64,000 nt of DNA, from NCBI RefSeq assembly GCF_000424545.1, contig NZ_KE384207.1, positions 68,948-132,947 on the forward strand, written 5' to 3'. Shown here in pieces: positions 1 to 8,747 of the stretch (its first letter is position 1; every line of letters begins with the position of its first letter). The notes below the pieces were generated by a model, which saw nothing but the letters and a program-made list of their open reading frames with translations, searched no databases and was not told the DNA's origin. Position numbers and translations under genes: made by a program. The DNA comes from Butyrivibrio sp. NC3005 (GTDB lineage: Bacteria > Bacillota > Clostridia > Lachnospirales > Lachnospiraceae).

Positions 1-542
1 CTATAATCAATAGTTGCCTTGTAATCTTCAAGAGATTTGAGCTGTTTTATGGACTTGCCAAGCATAGCTTTAGCATTGCAATCCTGCTTTTTTTCCTTTG
101 CTTTTGCATTATTTTTCTTAATCTTCAAAGCTTTAGAATATGACTCCTGAGCTGATTCAAAATCTCCTTCTTTGGCAAATTCATCTCCATTTTCCATATA
201 TTTGTTAAACTTTTCATTTTGCTTCTTCTCATAATAAAAATATGAAAATCCTCCGCCTGCTGCCACCATCATAGTAAGAAGCACCATCATTGCCGGAAGT
301 ACTTTTTTACCTTTCTTTTTCGCTGGTTTCACAGGAGTATTAATAGCCTGATTTCCATTTATCTGAGAATTTGGATATGGATTTGCATTCTGCATATAGA
401 CTTGCTGTTTTGAATTATTTTGAAAATTGTTATTATAATTTGGGTTATTATTTGGTGTAGCAACCATTTTAACTGGCGCTCCGCAATATATACAATGCAT
501 TGCACCTTCCGGTATAGCTTTTCCACATTTTTGACAAAACAT
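1..542 (-). CDS. Zinc-ribbon, single-TM protein with TPR-like tail (partial)
   Basis: The gene runs off the left edge, so its C-terminus is missing. The ATG at 542 follows an AAGGGG ribosome binding site. The protein opens with a zinc ribbon made of two CxxC pairs (MFCQKCG at the start, then CIYCG near residue 17). An Asn/Gln/Pro-rich linker of about 60 residues follows, then a Lys-rich stretch and one membrane segment near residues 85-105. The visible C-terminal part is helical and charged (GDFESAQESYSKALK), which looks like a TPR unit. This zinc-ribbon, linker, TM, extracytoplasmic-domain layout is common in Firmicutes and usually uncharacterised. No function is assigned. Confidence 0.8.
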   Translation of the reverse strand, partial: MFCQKCGKAIPEGAMHCIYCGAPVKMVATPNNNPNYNNNFQNNSKQQVYMQNANPYPNSQINGNQAINTPVKPAKKKGKKVLPAMMVLLTMMVAAGGGFSYFYYEKKQNEKFNKYMENGDEFAKEGDFESAQESYSKALKIKKNNAKAKEKKQDCNAKAMLGKSIKQLKSLEDYKATIDY

Positions 543-578
543 AATATGATCCCCTTTTTATTTTTTTCATTATCAACG

Positions 579-595
579 CTATGATTTTATCATAG
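579..595. promoter_or_regulatory. Palindrome upstream of the zinc-ribbon gene
   Basis: CTATGAT-TTT-ATCATAG is a perfect 7-3-7 inverted repeat about 40 bases upstream of the ATG at 542. It overlaps the likely -10 region on the minus strand. It could be an operator; no regulator is known. Confidence 0.3.
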
Positions 596-657
596 AATCT
601 GCAAAGAACCAAACTAAAAAAAGTTTATTCATACTGTAAAAGGTCCCATTCGTCAAA

Positions 658-689
658 AGATAGCGGATTTCATCAGAAATACGCTATCT
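658..689 (-). terminator. Hairpin terminator after the Sel1-repeat gene
   Basis: AGATAGCG pairs with CGCTATCT, with an inner ATTTC/GAAAT pairing. On the minus strand a short T run (TTTTG) follows. It lies just downstream of the stop at 702. Confidence 0.6.
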
Positions 690-701
690 TCTACATACGC
701 C

Positions 702-2138
702 TTATTCTTCTTCATCGAGATATTTTTCAGCATCAAGAATACATTTTTTTGTTTGTTCAATTAATACCACTGCATTTACATCATCTTTTTTTCTGTAATA
801 AAAACCTGAAAGTGCGTTGTTCAAAAGAGTCAGAGCCTTCGGAACGTCAGGAGAAATACCTATTCCATACAAATAACACTGTCCTAGTCTCTGCATTATA
901 TCAGGAAGGCTTGCATCCGGTCTTCCATCATCTCCATAACACTCAAACATAGCCCTTTCATATAACTGATATGCATATCTTTCATTTTTTTCAACATGGT
1001 ACCCTTGAAGATACATGTCACCTAGTTTGTATAGGCAGTTTGCATCATCGAATAAAAGTGCACCTTTAAGGAAATACTCATATGCTTTATCATAATCTAC
1101 TTCCTGATGCCGTCCATAGTAATAGCAATATCCAAGGTTACTAATGGCTTTTGATTCTCCAGCATCTGCTGCAATTTTATACAATTCAAACGCTTTCTGA
1201 TAATCTTGTCTTACATATCTTCCTTCATAATACAAGGTTCCAAGATTAAGTGCTGCCACAGGCATATTCTGTCTTATACACTCTTCATAGCATTGTACGA
1301 CTTTGGCCATAATCTGAGACACGTCATCTCTTTCATGATGCTCATATGCCCAGCCATACATTCCATCATAATCACCATTTGCAATCAGTTCTTCAACCTC
1401 TAAAAGATCCTCCTGATCAATTTGTGATAGTTTTTCATTTATTTCATCTGTTCTTTCGAACTCATCCTGAGTTAATTCTCTTACGATATGCTTTGTATGA
1501 TCAACTGCAAAAGGCACTTCGTCTGCTTTAAAAAAATCGCAGCTAATAACAGTTCCCTTTACTATTTCATTCTTTTTCCCGTAAGGAATCTCAACAAAAG
1601 AACCAACTTTTAAAGGTCCAAAATCACTGATATAAAAATAATTTGTCATCATATCTTTTGGCTGAACAGTACAATAGCAATACTTTACAGTAGGTTTTAC
1701 TCTATCTTCGTCTTTGCCGCCATCAAAAAGAAACAGATGATCAACCGGAATAAGTTCCCTTAATGTTTCAGACAAATGAGTTACTATTCTATCTGCCTTC
1801 TTAGATAGCTCTCCGCCATAAAAAAAGACATTTCCCTTGCTGTCTGTAATTTCCAGGCTATAGCTTCCAATATCTTCAGAAGTATAACTTCCCTCTTTTC
1901 GCCCATAAAAAACTTCTGCTATTTTGTCGAGAATGTCTTGTGCTCTATCTTTCCCTATAGTAGCTCCAAGCTTTCTGACAGCAGAATAATCCTTGTTATC
2001 AGCCTCTAATGTGTATGCTGTAAACCATAGTCTCCCAGAGTTAGATATAGTAAGTTTTTGCTCAGATTCTTCTCCTGAAATTGGTGCTGGAAATTGTTCA
2101 ACAAAATGTGAAACCAGCCTGATTTTATGAACTCTCAT
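702..2138 (-). CDS. Sel1/TPR-repeat protein
   Basis: The protein is 478 aa counted from the ATG at 2138, which follows GTGGAGGGAGAT; the upstream in-frame ATG at 2171 has no ribosome binding site. The first ~230 residues are a mixed alpha/beta region that I do not recognise. The second half carries at least four Sel1-like repeats, seen as ALNLGTLYYEG, AISNLGYCYYYG, LYKLGDMYLQG and MQRLGQCYLYGIG, each followed by a KAxxxY/L helix. Sel1 repeats normally bind partner proteins. No signal peptide or membrane segment is visible, so it should be cytoplasmic. It is transcribed alone, with terminators on both sides. The role is unknown. Confidence 0.8.
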   Translation of the reverse strand: MRVHKIRLVSHFVEQFPAPISGEESEQKLTISNSGRLWFTAYTLEADNKDYSAVRKLGATIGKDRAQDILDKIAEVFYGRKEGSYTSEDIGSYSLEITDSKGNVFFYGGELSKKADRIVTHLSETLRELIPVDHLFLFDGGKDEDRVKPTVKYCYCTVQPKDMMTNYFYISDFGPLKVGSFVEIPYGKKNEIVKGTVISCDFFKADEVPFAVDHTKHIVRELTQDEFERTDEINEKLSQIDQEDLLEVEELIANGDYDGMYGWAYEHHERDDVSQIMAKVVQCYEECIRQNMPVAALNLGTLYYEGRYVRQDYQKAFELYKIAADAGESKAISNLGYCYYYGRHQEVDYDKAYEYFLKGALLFDDANCLYKLGDMYLQGYHVEKNERYAYQLYERAMFECYGDDGRPDASLPDIMQRLGQCYLYGIGISPDVPKALTLLNNALSGFYYRKKDDVNAVVLIEQTKKCILDAEKYLDEEE

Positions 2139-2179
2139 ATCTCCCTCCACTTGTATACTTATAATACTCATTATACTAC

Positions 2180-2224
2180 AAAAGAAGCATAGAAGAACGA
2201 AAAAACATCTTTCTATGCTTCTTT
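2180..2224 (-). terminator. Long hairpin terminator
   Basis: AAAGAAGCATAGAA pairs perfectly with TTCTATGCTTCTTT (14 bp). T-rich sequence follows on both strands. It most likely ends the small-gene cluster whose last stop is at 2270. A TATAAT box at 2166-2171 on the minus strand, just past it, probably starts the next transcript. Confidence 0.75.
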
Positions 2225-2269
2225 ATATTTTTTTGATTATAATTGTTTCTAAATTGCTTGTATAAAGCA

Positions 2270-2482
2270 TCAGCAAGTAATGCTCTTTTTTTCAATTGCA
2301 ACTCTTTTTACTATAGACTGCCACATTTGATCTTGAAGTTCATCAATATAGCCATTGTCACTACACGATTTTTTAAAATCATAATACGTTGTGTCATGTC
2401 CGTTTTTTGGATCTTCCTTTAGAGCATTCGCAAGAATAACAGCATACTTTTCAATTATTTCTCTCTTCTTCTCCGTTCCCAT
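2270..2482 (-). CDS. Small hypothetical protein (70 aa)
   Basis: The start is the ATG at 2482, which has GGAGGG seven bases upstream; a TTG five codons earlier lies in the ribosome binding site itself and is rejected. The protein is helical and charged, with no motif I recognise. It is the last gene of a three-gene minus-strand cluster behind the NADAR-domain gene and is followed by a strong terminator. Clean start, stop and spacing support a real gene. Function unknown. Confidence 0.6.
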   Translation of the reverse strand: MGTEKKREIIEKYAVILANALKEDPKNGHDTTYYDFKKSCSDNGYIDELQDQMWQSIVKRVAIEKKSITC

Positions 2483-2564
2483 AAAACAACCCTCCAAAAA
2501 GAAACCTGTTTTTAGTAACCTTAATATCAGTTTACACCTTGCATCTACAGTATTCTAGCCTATT

Positions 2565-2843
2565 TCAATTTTTCTTTTTGTCATGAATAGAAGCAAGTGC
2601 TTCAAATTCTGTTGCATATACGCCGCCTAGTTTTTCCAGTTCTTCCCATGTATACCACTGTCCTGATAATTGAACTGTTTTTACTGCTACATCTGTAACC
2701 ATAACTTGTGATGGTTGCCCTTTAACCACAATATAAGCATCTCTACCTACGATAAGAGGCAAATCATAAATATGCCCTGTATCAATAAGTCGAATTAATT
2801 CGCTCATAGTAATATCGCGTGTAACTTTTCTCGCTTTATCCAT
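2565..2843 (-). CDS. Small hypothetical protein (92 aa)
   Basis: The start is set at the ATG at 2843 (MDKARKVTRD), preceded by an AGG-containing site; a GTG at 2858 is less likely. The sequence alternates short beta-like and helical segments (DLPLIVGRDAYIVVKGQPSQ) and has no membrane segment or cysteine motif. It lies 46 bases after the NADAR-domain gene on the same strand, so the two are probably co-transcribed. I do not recognise the family. Confidence 0.6.
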   Translation of the reverse strand: MDKARKVTRDITMSELIRLIDTGHIYDLPLIVGRDAYIVVKGQPSQVMVTDVAVKTVQLSGQWYTWEELEKLGGVYATEFEALASIHDKKKN

Positions 2844-2889
2844 AAAAATCAGCCTCACATTCCAAAAAGCTGTTTATATCGCAGTTACT

Positions 2890-3690
2890 TTATAATTTTT
2901 TTCCACTTTGTTCTATCATAGCCTGTTTTGTTCTTGAAATATCGTATATTTCCTGTTTCATCTCGAAAAATCCGGCCCTTGGAAGAGATAAGATATTAAC
3001 ATCCATTCTACCAAGTTTTTCTGACCATAAGCATACCTCTTTAGCATGCGTATCAGGCAGTGAAAGAACATATGTATTTATTGCCTTCCAAAAAAGAGGA
3101 TCCTGTGACAATTCTCCAAGCGTCATATCAAATTCAGGTATATGTGAGACATTTCTTATATCTACATATTCTAATGGTTTTCCAAAAAGCATGTACCATA
3201 CTCTCATCTGCTTTCGAACTTCCATCAGTACTCTTCCTAAAAGATTTTTTCCTTTCCATGATGAAATAATTGAACATTCAGGATTGCTAATATTAAGCCC
3301 ATTTCCCCACATATCATCAAGTGGAGTACAATAAGCTAAAATTTTTCCTTCTGTTTGAATAAGCTTTTCTGCAAGATCTGGATGCTGTTGAAATTTTGCT
3401 CTTATGCCTCTTTGGGCTATTCCTTCTCCTGTAACATCCCACAGCATATCTCTAAAATTCTCGATTCCCGCAGTACTGGACATTTTTTTCATTTCAACCG
3501 GGTCTTTTTCTTCAAGAATCTTTTGCCCAACTCTTCTTTGACCAAAAAGCATAACCTTATGGTAGCTTAGAAACTGAATTGAACTACTGAAATGAATCCC
3601 AGCGTATTCAAAAGGGGATTCCAGTCGATTACTTAAAAAACCATATTCTTCTGTTTCTCTATAAAAACAAATGATGTCTTCTGCATTCAT
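2890..3690 (-). CDS. NADAR (YbiA-like) domain protein
   Basis: Residues ~5-160 match the NADAR fold: FYRETEEYGFLSN, then SSIQFLSYHKVMLFG, the RGIRAKFQQHP helix and the DDMWGNGL signature. Family members cleave N-glycosidic bonds: YbiA acts on phosphorylated riboflavin intermediates, and other NADARs remove ADP-ribose from guanine in DNA. Here the usual Glu of the 'S-x-E-Q/H' motif is Ile (SSIQ), which may weaken or change catalysis. The C-terminal ~100 residues are unassigned. The start is the ATG at 3690, nine bases after GGAGGG; the GTG at 3696 is too close to it. No DarT-like toxin is adjacent. Confidence 0.8.
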   Translation of the reverse strand: MNAEDIICFYRETEEYGFLSNRLESPFEYAGIHFSSSIQFLSYHKVMLFGQRRVGQKILEEKDPVEMKKMSSTAGIENFRDMLWDVTGEGIAQRGIRAKFQQHPDLAEKLIQTEGKILAYCTPLDDMWGNGLNISNPECSIISSWKGKNLLGRVLMEVRKQMRVWYMLFGKPLEYVDIRNVSHIPEFDMTLGELSQDPLFWKAINTYVLSLPDTHAKEVCLWSEKLGRMDVNILSLPRAGFFEMKQEIYDISRTKQAMIEQSGKKL

Positions 3691-3714
3691 GAGCACATAC
3701 CCTCCATACTATTT

Positions 3715-3722
3715 ATATCGGA
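3715..3722 (-). promoter_or_regulatory. Possible sigma-28-like -10 box
   Basis: On the minus strand this reads TCCGATAT, identical to the -10 of two stronger sigma-28-like promoters in this window, and it sits 25 bases before the NADAR start. No TAAA-like -35 is found 15 bases upstream, so this is a weak call. Confidence 0.25.
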
Positions 3723-3769
3723 TAATATTCTAAAAAAAACATCGTTACCATCATCTTTTCTTCAAAAAA

Positions 3770-4987
3770 TCAGTTAGATTTTTGGTCAATAACCGGAGTT
3801 TTTTTCTCCATATCTTCTTTACTGCTACTACCACTATTGGCTGCTTCAAGGGCTAAGCCATTCATATAATGTGAATACAAATAAGTCTGATCTCTTATAC
3901 ACTGCCATGCACTGCTAGAATGACCAGTGCAGATAATATAATTTGTTCCTGCTTTATCAGTTGCATAACTGACTGCACAATTTCCTGACTGAACTACAAA
4001 ACCTGTTTTTCCACACAGAACTGTTCCACCAATTTCCTTATCTTCAATTCTTCTCAAGAACCAGTTTGAAAGCTCAATTCCATCCGGATGCTGCGTTGTA
4101 GGCTGTGTTACATAATGGTGAGTTGATAAAACCTCTTTGCAAAAAGTATTATCCATTGCCGCTGCCATTATCATAGCCATATCGTAGGCTGTAGAATAAT
4201 GTTCATCATTGTATAAACCTACACAATTTGTAAAATGTGTTGTATCAGAAATTCCAAGCTCTTTTGCCTTCTTATTCATCATCTCGACAAATTTTTCATG
4301 TGATCCTGCTACATATGTTGCCAGTGCAAGTGCCGCATCACCTCCTGATGGAAGAACCGTTCCATAAAAAAGATCTTTTATTTTGACATTTTCTCCAACT
4401 GAAAACCCAGCTGCGCTACAATCATTTGAATAGCTATAGTCAGTTATATCGATTGTAATCTCAAAAGTATCATCAAGTGCCTTCTGATCCAACGCTTCTG
4501 CTGCTACAAGAACCGTCATTACCTTAGTCATTGATGCAGGATACATCTTCTCTTTAGCATTTCTTTCTGAAAGCACCTGCATAGTATCTGCATTAACCAG
4601 AATTCCATTTGAGCTGACTACATCATCAGCAAATTTATCTGTTGAATCTAAAATAGTAGCCTCGTATTTTTTGGATGGTTCTTCAACAGAAGTACATTCG
4701 GTTGCCGCATTTGCACTTTCATTAGGCTTTTGTCTTAAATTGTCATCTATACTAACTTCTATCTGCGAAACGTTCTTTTTTTTGGAAAAATTCGATTTCA
4801 AATAATAATTTCCACATACTCCAACTGCTACAACTGTTGTAAGAATAATTGGAGAGAATTTAATAATTTTTCTGCCAAGTAATTGTCTTTTGTGTTGTTT
4901 TTTCATCTCTTCAAGCCGCTTGCTCATCCGATCACGCTGCTTATCGAATTCGGTGTCATTTTCTTCATCGTTATCAATAGTCCCCAC
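3770..4987 (-). CDS. D-Ala-D-Ala carboxypeptidase (DacA/DacF-type PBP)
   Basis: This is a penicillin-binding DD-carboxypeptidase that trims the terminal D-Ala from peptidoglycan stem peptides. The catalytic S-x-x-K is at residues 152-155 (SMTK), the second motif reads SGGD and the third is KTG in CGKTGF. A charged cytoplasmic tail of ~40 residues precedes a membrane anchor at about residues 44-62, so it is held as a type II membrane protein. The C-terminal beta domain of E. coli PBP5 is not obvious. A GTG start at 4987 is chosen because GGGAG lies seven bases upstream. It diverges from the gene at 5155. Confidence 0.88.
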   Translation of the reverse strand: MGTIDNDEENDTEFDKQRDRMSKRLEEMKKQHKRQLLGRKIIKFSPIILTTVVAVGVCGNYYLKSNFSKKKNVSQIEVSIDDNLRQKPNESANAATECTSVEEPSKKYEATILDSTDKFADDVVSSNGILVNADTMQVLSERNAKEKMYPASMTKVMTVLVAAEALDQKALDDTFEITIDITDYSYSNDCSAAGFSVGENVKIKDLFYGTVLPSGGDAALALATYVAGSHEKFVEMMNKKAKELGISDTTHFTNCVGLYNDEHYSTAYDMAMIMAAAMDNTFCKEVLSTHHYVTQPTTQHPDGIELSNWFLRRIEDKEIGGTVLCGKTGFVVQSGNCAVSYATDKAGTNYIICTGHSSSAWQCIRDQTYLYSHYMNGLALEAANSGSSSKEDMEKKTPVIDQKSN

Positions 4988-5095
4988 TGTTCTTCTCCCA
5001 TCTTTAAAATTATCAAAATCACTAAAAATATATCACTACCCATATATCTATTTTACACTGTTATCACTATTATTTCATTACCAAATTGTAAAATA

Positions 5096-5104
5096 TGTTA
5101 TAAT
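5096..5104 (+). promoter_or_regulatory. Extended -10 promoter
   Basis: TGTTATAAT is an extended -10 (TGnTATAAT) about 50 bases upstream of the ATG at 5155. The -35 region is only AT-rich. Confidence 0.5.
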
Positions 5105-5154
5105 GATTACTGTTTAGAGGATATATTATTAAATATATTGAAGGAGTTATTGCT

Positions 5155-5856
5155 ATGTCACTTGCGTATTACTCACCTGTTAGTTCTCAAAAAAATGCCA
5201 ATAGAATTCTACTTATTCAAAATTCTGAGGGAAAGCTTTTTTTCAGGCTTGATACGGTTGTATTTCCTCTTTTTTGTACAAAATGTCATGCAGACCAATC
5301 TCATCTATATGTTCATATGAGCTCTCGTAATAAATTAGTGGGTACCACTATATGTGAAAAATGCCATGAACCCATCACTGTACAGGATACTGGAGATATG
5401 GTCGAATCCATACTGATCAATGACGAGCTTATTGATTTTAGAAAGCTATATCTTCTTGATGAACATTATATAGAAGAACTCGATCAAAAATTTTCTGGAG
5501 CAATGACTAAAGTTCTATTAAAGAATTATCAGAAATCATCAGTTAATTCTATAACTATAAATGAATTGGTTCAAAAAGGATTCGAAGCCACTTCTGTCAT
5601 GATTGATTCCAGCATGAGATTTGAAACAGATGAAAGACTACCTTTTCTTCCATCAGAAATTCATCAATGGATAGAGTTTTTGTATAGGTGCAATATATCT
5701 CTTCCTGAAAATGTCAAAATAATCAGAAAAGGAAATGAATTAGAATCTCTTAAATCTTCCGGCATTTGGAGCTTAAATCATCCTGACGAAATAAGCAAAA
5801 GATTCAAGAAAAAAAGTTTCCCTGTATTTTCAAAAAAAATTTTGAAAAAAGTATAA
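5155..5856 (+). CDS. Unknown protein with two CxxC pairs (233 aa)
   Basis: The start is the ATG at 5155 with GAAGGAG upstream. Residues ~45-80 contain CTKC and CEKC, spaced like a zinc-binding knuckle. The rest is mostly helical with no membrane segment; the last ~20 residues are very Lys-rich (KRFKKKS...KKILKKV). I do not recognise the family. Its TAA stop at 5854-5856 is also the beginning of a sigma-28-like -35 box for the downstream small RNA, so gene end and promoter overlap. Confidence 0.7.
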   Translation: MSLAYYSPVSSQKNANRILLIQNSEGKLFFRLDTVVFPLFCTKCHADQSHLYVHMSSRNKLVGTTICEKCHEPITVQDTGDMVESILINDELIDFRKLYLLDEHYIEELDQKFSGAMTKVLLKNYQKSSVNSITINELVQKGFEATSVMIDSSMRFETDERLPFLPSEIHQWIEFLYRCNISLPENVKIIRKGNELESLKSSGIWSLNHPDEISKRFKKKSFPVFSKKILKKV

Positions 5857-5880
5857 AGTTTTTCAAAATCACGTCGATAT
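5854..5880 (+). promoter_or_regulatory. Sigma-28 (SigD/FliA) type promoter, site 1
   Basis: TAAAGTTT-N11-GTCGATAT. The -35 matches the extended sigma-28 consensus TAAAGTTT in full, the spacing is exact, and the -10 differs from GCCGATAT by one base. It would fire a transcript from about 5887 into the hairpin RNA that follows. Confidence 0.65.
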
Positions 5881-5886
5881 ATGAAG

Positions 5887-5980
5887 TATCAATGGAAGGA
5901 CTCCTCCCCCAAATACAACCCTTTCCTTCCATAGTCCTCTTTTTAACCCTGCAGCCCTCCCATCTGCAGGGTTTTCTTCT
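5887..5980 (+). ncRNA. Candidate sigma-28-driven small RNA 1
   Basis: The RNA would have two stem-loops. In the first, ATGGAAGGA (5892-5900) pairs with TCCTTCCAT (5924-5932) around a 23-base loop that begins CTCCTCCCCCAA. The second is the terminator at 5945-5978. No plausible ORF with a ribosome binding site lies inside. The C-rich loop is complementary to Shine-Dalgarno sequences (GGGAGGAG). A second locus at 8634-8747 has the same loop and promoter type. The 5' end is inferred from the promoter. Confidence 0.55.
5945..5978 (+). terminator. Rho-independent terminator of small RNA 1
   Basis: AACCCTGCAG pairs with CTGCAGGGTT around a nine-base C-rich loop (CCCTCCCAT) and runs into TTTTCTTCT. 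Confidence 0.8.
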
Positions 5981-6032
5981 GTATAAAACAATAAGCAGTA
6001 ACAATTACTTAAACTTTTAGTCAAATTTCACT

Positions 6033-6061
6033 TGACATGAGCCTTATTTTTTGCTATTGTA
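6033..6061 (+). promoter_or_regulatory. Sigma-A promoter of the first rho gene
   Basis: TTGACA, 17-base spacer, TATTGT. It predicts a leader of about 115 bases before the rho ATG at 6184. Confidence 0.55.
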
Positions 6062-6183
6062 GCCTCTACGGGAAAGTCATGCCAATTCAGGCGATGTTCT
6101 CAAAATGCACTATAACCGTTATATTGTTTAGTTATTTACTGTTATATATTTCTAAATTTTTAGTCACAAAGGAATCGACAATA

Positions 6184-8040
6184 ATGAGAGAAAAGTACGA
6201 AACACTTAACCTTGTTGATTTAAAAGAGATTGCAAAAGCAAGAGGTTTAAAAAGCGTATCTGCGATGAAAAAAGCTGATTTAATCGACCGTTTATGTAAT
6301 CTTGATGCAAAAGAAAGCTCATCAAGGGAAAAAACAAGCCATCCGGCAGGTAGAACACCTAAAAACAGGAAGCTGAATGATACTATTCCAGCAAATGTTC
6401 CATCTACAAATCCTGCTGCTTCGAAAGCATTACCAAGCTATTCTACGCGAACAAGCAAAGCGACTACTGCTTCTGATTCACCTTCACAAAGTAATCATTC
6501 TAAAACCGGTTCTCGTCGAATCATAATGGTTTCAAATCAGTCTTCAAGAAGAGATACAAATCATTCTGCATCTAGATACCCGATATCAAACCAGCAGAAT
6601 TACAATCCTTCTTCAGCATCTGCAAATCGTTTTAGAAACAATGATAATTATAAAAATATCGATAGTTTCAAGAACAATGATACAACCTTTGATATTTCCA
6701 GGCAGGATACTATTACTAATGAAAATAATAGTTTAGACAGTTTTAAGCAGGACAACGAGAGAATTGACAATTCCAAAGTTGATTTTTCCAGAAATGATTA
6801 CGATAGAACAAACATTTCCAAAAATGATTATTTAAAAAGCGACATCTACAAATCTGATACAGTAAAAAATGATGGTGAGAAAACTTCTATTCCTTCTGAA
6901 AATCTTACAGATGAGAATTCTGTTCAAGTAAGCGGTATTTTACAGATAATGCCTGATGGTTATGGATTCATTCGTGACGCTAACTATGAAAGCGGTGCTA
7001 ACGATATTTATGTTGCTCCAGTAATTATAAAGAAATTTTCGCTTAGAAAAGGTGATATTCTTGCTGGAAGAGCAGCTATTAAAACACAAAACGAAAAATT
7101 CGCACCTCTTCTTCGCCTTGATTTTATAAATGGTTACACTCCTGATGTTGCTGTAAAACGTTTTGAATTCAGAAAAATGACACCTATCTTTCCAAATGAA
7201 CGCCTCACTCTAGAAAGATCAGGTGGTTCAGTTGCAATGAGAATAATGGATCTTATTGCACCAATTGGAAAAGGTCAGCGAGGAATGATTGTTTCTCCAC
7301 CAAAAGCTGGTAAAACAACTCTTCTTAAAGAAGTAGCCAAATCAATCAAGACAAGTTACCCTGAAATTCATCTTATTATTCTTCTTATAGATGAAAGACC
7401 AGAAGAAGTTACAGATATAAAAGAATCTCTTCTTGGACCAAATGTTGAAGTAATTCACTCGACTTTCGATGAAGGCGCTGACCATCACGTACACGTTGCA
7501 GAAATGACTTTAGAGCACGCACAAAGACTTGTTGAGCATCAAAAAGATGTATTTATATTAATTGATTCCATTACACGTTTAACAAGAGCTTATAACCAAA
7601 CAATTTCACCTTCAGGCCGTACTCTCTCAGGTGGTCTCGATCCTGCTGCACTACATATGCCTAAACGTTTTTTTGGTGCTGCAAGAAATATGCGTGAAGG
7701 TGGAAGTCTTACAATTCTTGCTACTGCACTTATTGAGACTGGTTCTAAAATGGACGATGTTGTATACGAAGAATTCAAAGGAACTGGTAATATGGAAGTT
7801 ATTCTCGATAGAAAACTTCAGGAAAAGAGAATATTCCCTGCTATCAATATTTCCAAGTCATCCACAAGAAGGGAAGATCTTCTCCTTACTTCTTCTGAAC
7901 TTGATGCAGTTAACTATATGAGAAAAGGCTTTAACAGTTTGAAGGCTGACGAAGCTGTAGACCAAATTTTATCTATGTTTTCACAAACAAGAAGTAACAG
8001 AGATTTTATACACCTTATGGAAAAGAAAATGCTATTCTGA
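6184..8040 (+). CDS. rho: Transcription termination factor Rho, long form with Asn/Ser-rich linker
   Basis: A 618-aa Rho helicase. The order is: N-terminal SAP-like Rho_N helix bundle ([19 protein letters not shown]), a disordered insert of roughly residues 45-245 rich in Asn, Ser, Asp and Lys, the RNA-binding cold-shock domain ([15 protein letters not shown]), then the hexameric ATPase with Walker A ([11 protein letters not shown]), Walker B ([12 protein letters not shown]) and the R-loop/Q-loop region ([18 protein letters not shown]). All core motifs look intact. The start is the ATG at 6184: homologues begin MREKYE, and the upstream in-frame codons lie in the promoter and leader. A second, shorter Rho is encoded at 32608-34212. 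Long Asn-rich Rho inserts are known in some Clostridia and can drive condensation. Confidence 0.95.
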   Translation: MREKYETLNLVDLKEIAKARGLKSVSAMKKADLIDRLCNLDAKESSSREKTSHPAGRTPKNRKLNDTIPANVPSTNPAASKALPSYSTRTSKATTASDSPSQSNHSKTGSRRIIMVSNQSSRRDTNHSASRYPISNQQNYNPSSASANRFRNNDNYKNIDSFKNNDTTFDISRQDTITNENNSLDSFKQDNERIDNSKVDFSRNDYDRTNISKNDYLKSDIYKSDTVKNDGEKTSIPSENLTDENSVQVSGILQIMPDGYGFIRDANYESGANDIYVAPVIIKKFSLRKGDILAGRAAIKTQNEKFAPLLRLDFINGYTPDVAVKRFEFRKMTPIFPNERLTLERSGGSVAMRIMDLIAPIGKGQRGMIVSPPKAGKTTLLKEVAKSIKTSYPEIHLIILLIDERPEEVTDIKESLLGPNVEVIHSTFDEGADHHVHVAEMTLEHAQRLVEHQKDVFILIDSITRLTRAYNQTISPSGRTLSGGLDPAALHMPKRFFGAARNMREGGSLTILATALIETGSKMDDVVYEEFKGTGNMEVILDRKLQEKRIFPAINISKSSTRREDLLLTSSELDAVNYMRKGFNSLKADEAVDQILSMFSQTRSNRDFIHLMEKKMLF

Positions 8041-8058
8041 TATCAATATCTAAGCATC

Positions 8059-8100
8059 AAAAAACTCCACTTTTCAATTTTCATGAAAAGTGGAGTTTTT
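8059..8100 (+). terminator. Rho-independent terminator after rho
   Basis: AAAAACTCCACTTTTC pairs with GAAAAGTGGAGTTTTT around a short loop and ends in T5. It is symmetrical, so it may also serve the minus-strand gene ending at 8157. Confidence 0.85.
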
Positions 8101-8156
8101 CGATGCCTAAAAATTCTACAAGAAACAATGAAAGAACATTTATTCTTAAAGAAAAT

Positions 8157-8327
8157 TTATTTAGCACGTGAAGTTTTGTAGCTAGCAGTAGTTTTCTTAG
8201 GATGATGCTTCTGCTTATCTGTTCCATACGCTACAGCACCATAACGTCCTGCATACGGTGGAAAGAACTGCTGATTCATCAACTTATTCAAAATGTCTAC
8301 TGCATTTTTGCTATTAGGCTCTCCCAT
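8157..8327 (-). CDS. Small basic hypothetical protein (56 aa)
   Basis: The start at 8327 (MGEPNSKNAVDIL) has the ribosome binding site GGGAGGAG eight bases upstream; a longer reading would place that site inside the gene. A short helix is followed by an aromatic segment (FFPPYAGRYGAVAYG) and a Lys/Thr/Ser tail. No family is recognised. Its GGGAGGAGA is the exact complement of nine bases (UCUCCUCCC) in the loop region of small RNA 2, encoded ~300 bases away, although any strong ribosome binding site would pair in part. Confidence 0.55.
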   Translation of the reverse strand: MGEPNSKNAVDILNKLMNQQFFPPYAGRYGAVAYGTDKQKHHPKKTTASYKTSRAK

Positions 8328-8600
8328 GTTATAATCTCCTCCCATGAGTGAAACCATTTCAAAAGCGAAAATCATCGTCCCCACGAATCATATAACAACG
8401 CCTTTGAAAACAAACTTGTACACTAGAAATAATAGAATAATTCACGTTTCTTTACAAGTTCGAATTATCGTTCATCAATGCACTTCATTTAGTTGTGTCA
8501 AATACACATATTTATTCATAATGATGAATCAATACTAAAATGAATTTCTTTTTCAAAATAAACGACATGGTTTCTATAATAATTTTAATCAAATTTAGTG

Positions 8601-8627
8601 TTAAGTTTTCGAAAACAAATCCGATAT
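8601..8627 (+). promoter_or_regulatory. Sigma-28 (SigD/FliA) type promoter, site 2
   Basis: TTAAGTTT-N11-TCCGATAT: 14 of 16 positions match TAAAGTTT/GCCGATAT, with exact spacing. The flanking bases (AAGTA-CAAT just downstream) also match site 1, which suggests a duplicated locus. Confidence 0.6.
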
Positions 8628-8633
8628 TAAAAG

Positions 8634-8747
8634 TAGCAATACTCTTTTCATACATACTTTGGAAGGGTCTCCTCCCCCAACTATAACATTACCCTTCCCT
8701 AGTAATCACTCAAGCGCCATGAGCACCCCTCTCATGGCGCCTTCTCG
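8634..8747 (+). ncRNA. Candidate sigma-28-driven small RNA 2
   Basis: GGAAGGGT (8661-8668) pairs with ACCCTTCC (8691-8698) around a 22-base loop starting CTCCTCCCCCAA, the same first twelve bases as small RNA 1. A strong terminator follows at 8714-8747. There is no credible ORF. The stem sequence differs from RNA 1 while the loop is kept, as expected if the loop is the functional part. Confidence 0.55.

Noticed and set aside
6037..6183. In-frame extension of the first Rho that would add a hydrophobic N-terminal segment (CTITVILFSYLLLYI), suggesting a membrane-bound Rho.
   Set aside because: It overlaps the sigma-A promoter and leader, has no ribosome binding site, and Rho homologues start at MREKYE (6184).
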